From a virus, in IMG/VR virus record IMGVR_UViG_3300011416_000023, positions 1-37,773 of that record: a DNA stretch of 37,773 bases. One strand, given 5' to 3'. The notes under the pieces were generated by a model. The model was given only the letters and a program-made list of their open reading frames with translations. It searched no databases and had not been told where the DNA came from. Both the position numbers and the translations under genes were made by a program. How positions within the stretch are numbered: the first letter of the stretch is position 1; every line of letters starts with the position of its first letter. Positions 37,684 through 37,773 of the stretch are shown piece by piece.

Positions 37684-37773
37684 GGCGTTCCCAGAAGGCC
37701 AGTGAACTCCGAGAGCAGATCCGCACCGACATCCGGGAGAGCGGGGAACGCGCGGCGGAGGCCGTCACCGACG
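37680..37773 (+). CDS. Partial small early protein, cut by window end
   Basis: ATG 37680 overlaps the previous stop (ATGA). The 31 visible codons (MRRSQKASELREQIRTDIRE, SGERAAEAVTD) form a charged helix. If the sequence is circular, the frame goes on at position 1 as AHAQELSVSKSFQNP and ends at TGA 45-47, giving 46 residues. Family unknown. Confidence 0.5.
   Translation, partial: MRRSQKASELREQIRTDIRESGERAAEAVTD

Overview
The window is visibly GC-rich throughout and reads as one temperate tailed bacteriophage (siphovirus with an HK97-type head). It is either a whole phage/prophage genome or nearly so. No host chromosomal genes, rRNA or tRNA genes, insertion sequences or CRISPR arrays were seen, so the host can only be guessed as a high-GC bacterium. 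Genes are packed head to tail, mostly with GTGA, ATGA or TGATG overlaps.

Layout. (1) 75-9564, plus strand: packaging and head genes in HK97 order (zinc-finger protein, small and large terminase, portal, S49-type protease, major capsid protein), then connector, head closure, gp10-like, tail terminator and tail tube. (2) 9561-17859: tail assembly chaperone with a probable -1 frameshift extension, a 1513-residue tape measure protein, a tail-tip protein, and a set of four repeated beta-rich domains split over two genes. (3) 17856-20663: small membrane, lipoprotein-like and secreted proteins plus a two-TM holin; this is the probable lysis region, but no endolysin could be recognised. (4) 20925-25406: adsorption/decoration-type proteins, including a LamG-like protein and a protein with fifteen 22-residue repeats. 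(5) 25407-28153: an accessory block. It has a repeat-rich control region, three overlapping unknown genes on plus, a fragment of a second integrase, and a HEPN-motif gene on minus. (6) 28169-31335, minus strand: tyrosine integrase, a chain of very small overlapping genes, a zinc-ribbon membrane protein, and a CI/LexA-like S24 repressor. (7) 31336-31442: divergent operator/promoter region. (8) 31434-37773, plus strand: Cro-like and CII-like regulators, many small early genes (one broken by an in-frame amber codon), a replication initiator with an iteron-like array inside it, an ASCH-like protein, a nucleoside deoxyribosyltransferase-like protein, and a gene cut by the window end.

How it works together. 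The S24 repressor and Cro-like protein face each other across TGTTGA-type half-sites, which would set the lysis/lysogeny switch. The CII-like protein and integrase serve lysogeny. The replication gene probably carries the origin, as in lambda O. The late operon builds a long-tailed particle. The last, truncated frame at the right end continues in frame into the left end and stops just before the first gene, so the sequence may be circular or circularly permuted.

Most unusual points: the HEPN gene lies between the integrase and a diverged copy of the integrase 3' end; the DUF6197-like gene has an internal TAG; a four-domain tail array is cut exactly between domains 2 and 3; a fifteen-unit repeat protein is interrupted by a 72-residue insert; and an iteron-like array sits in the replication gene.
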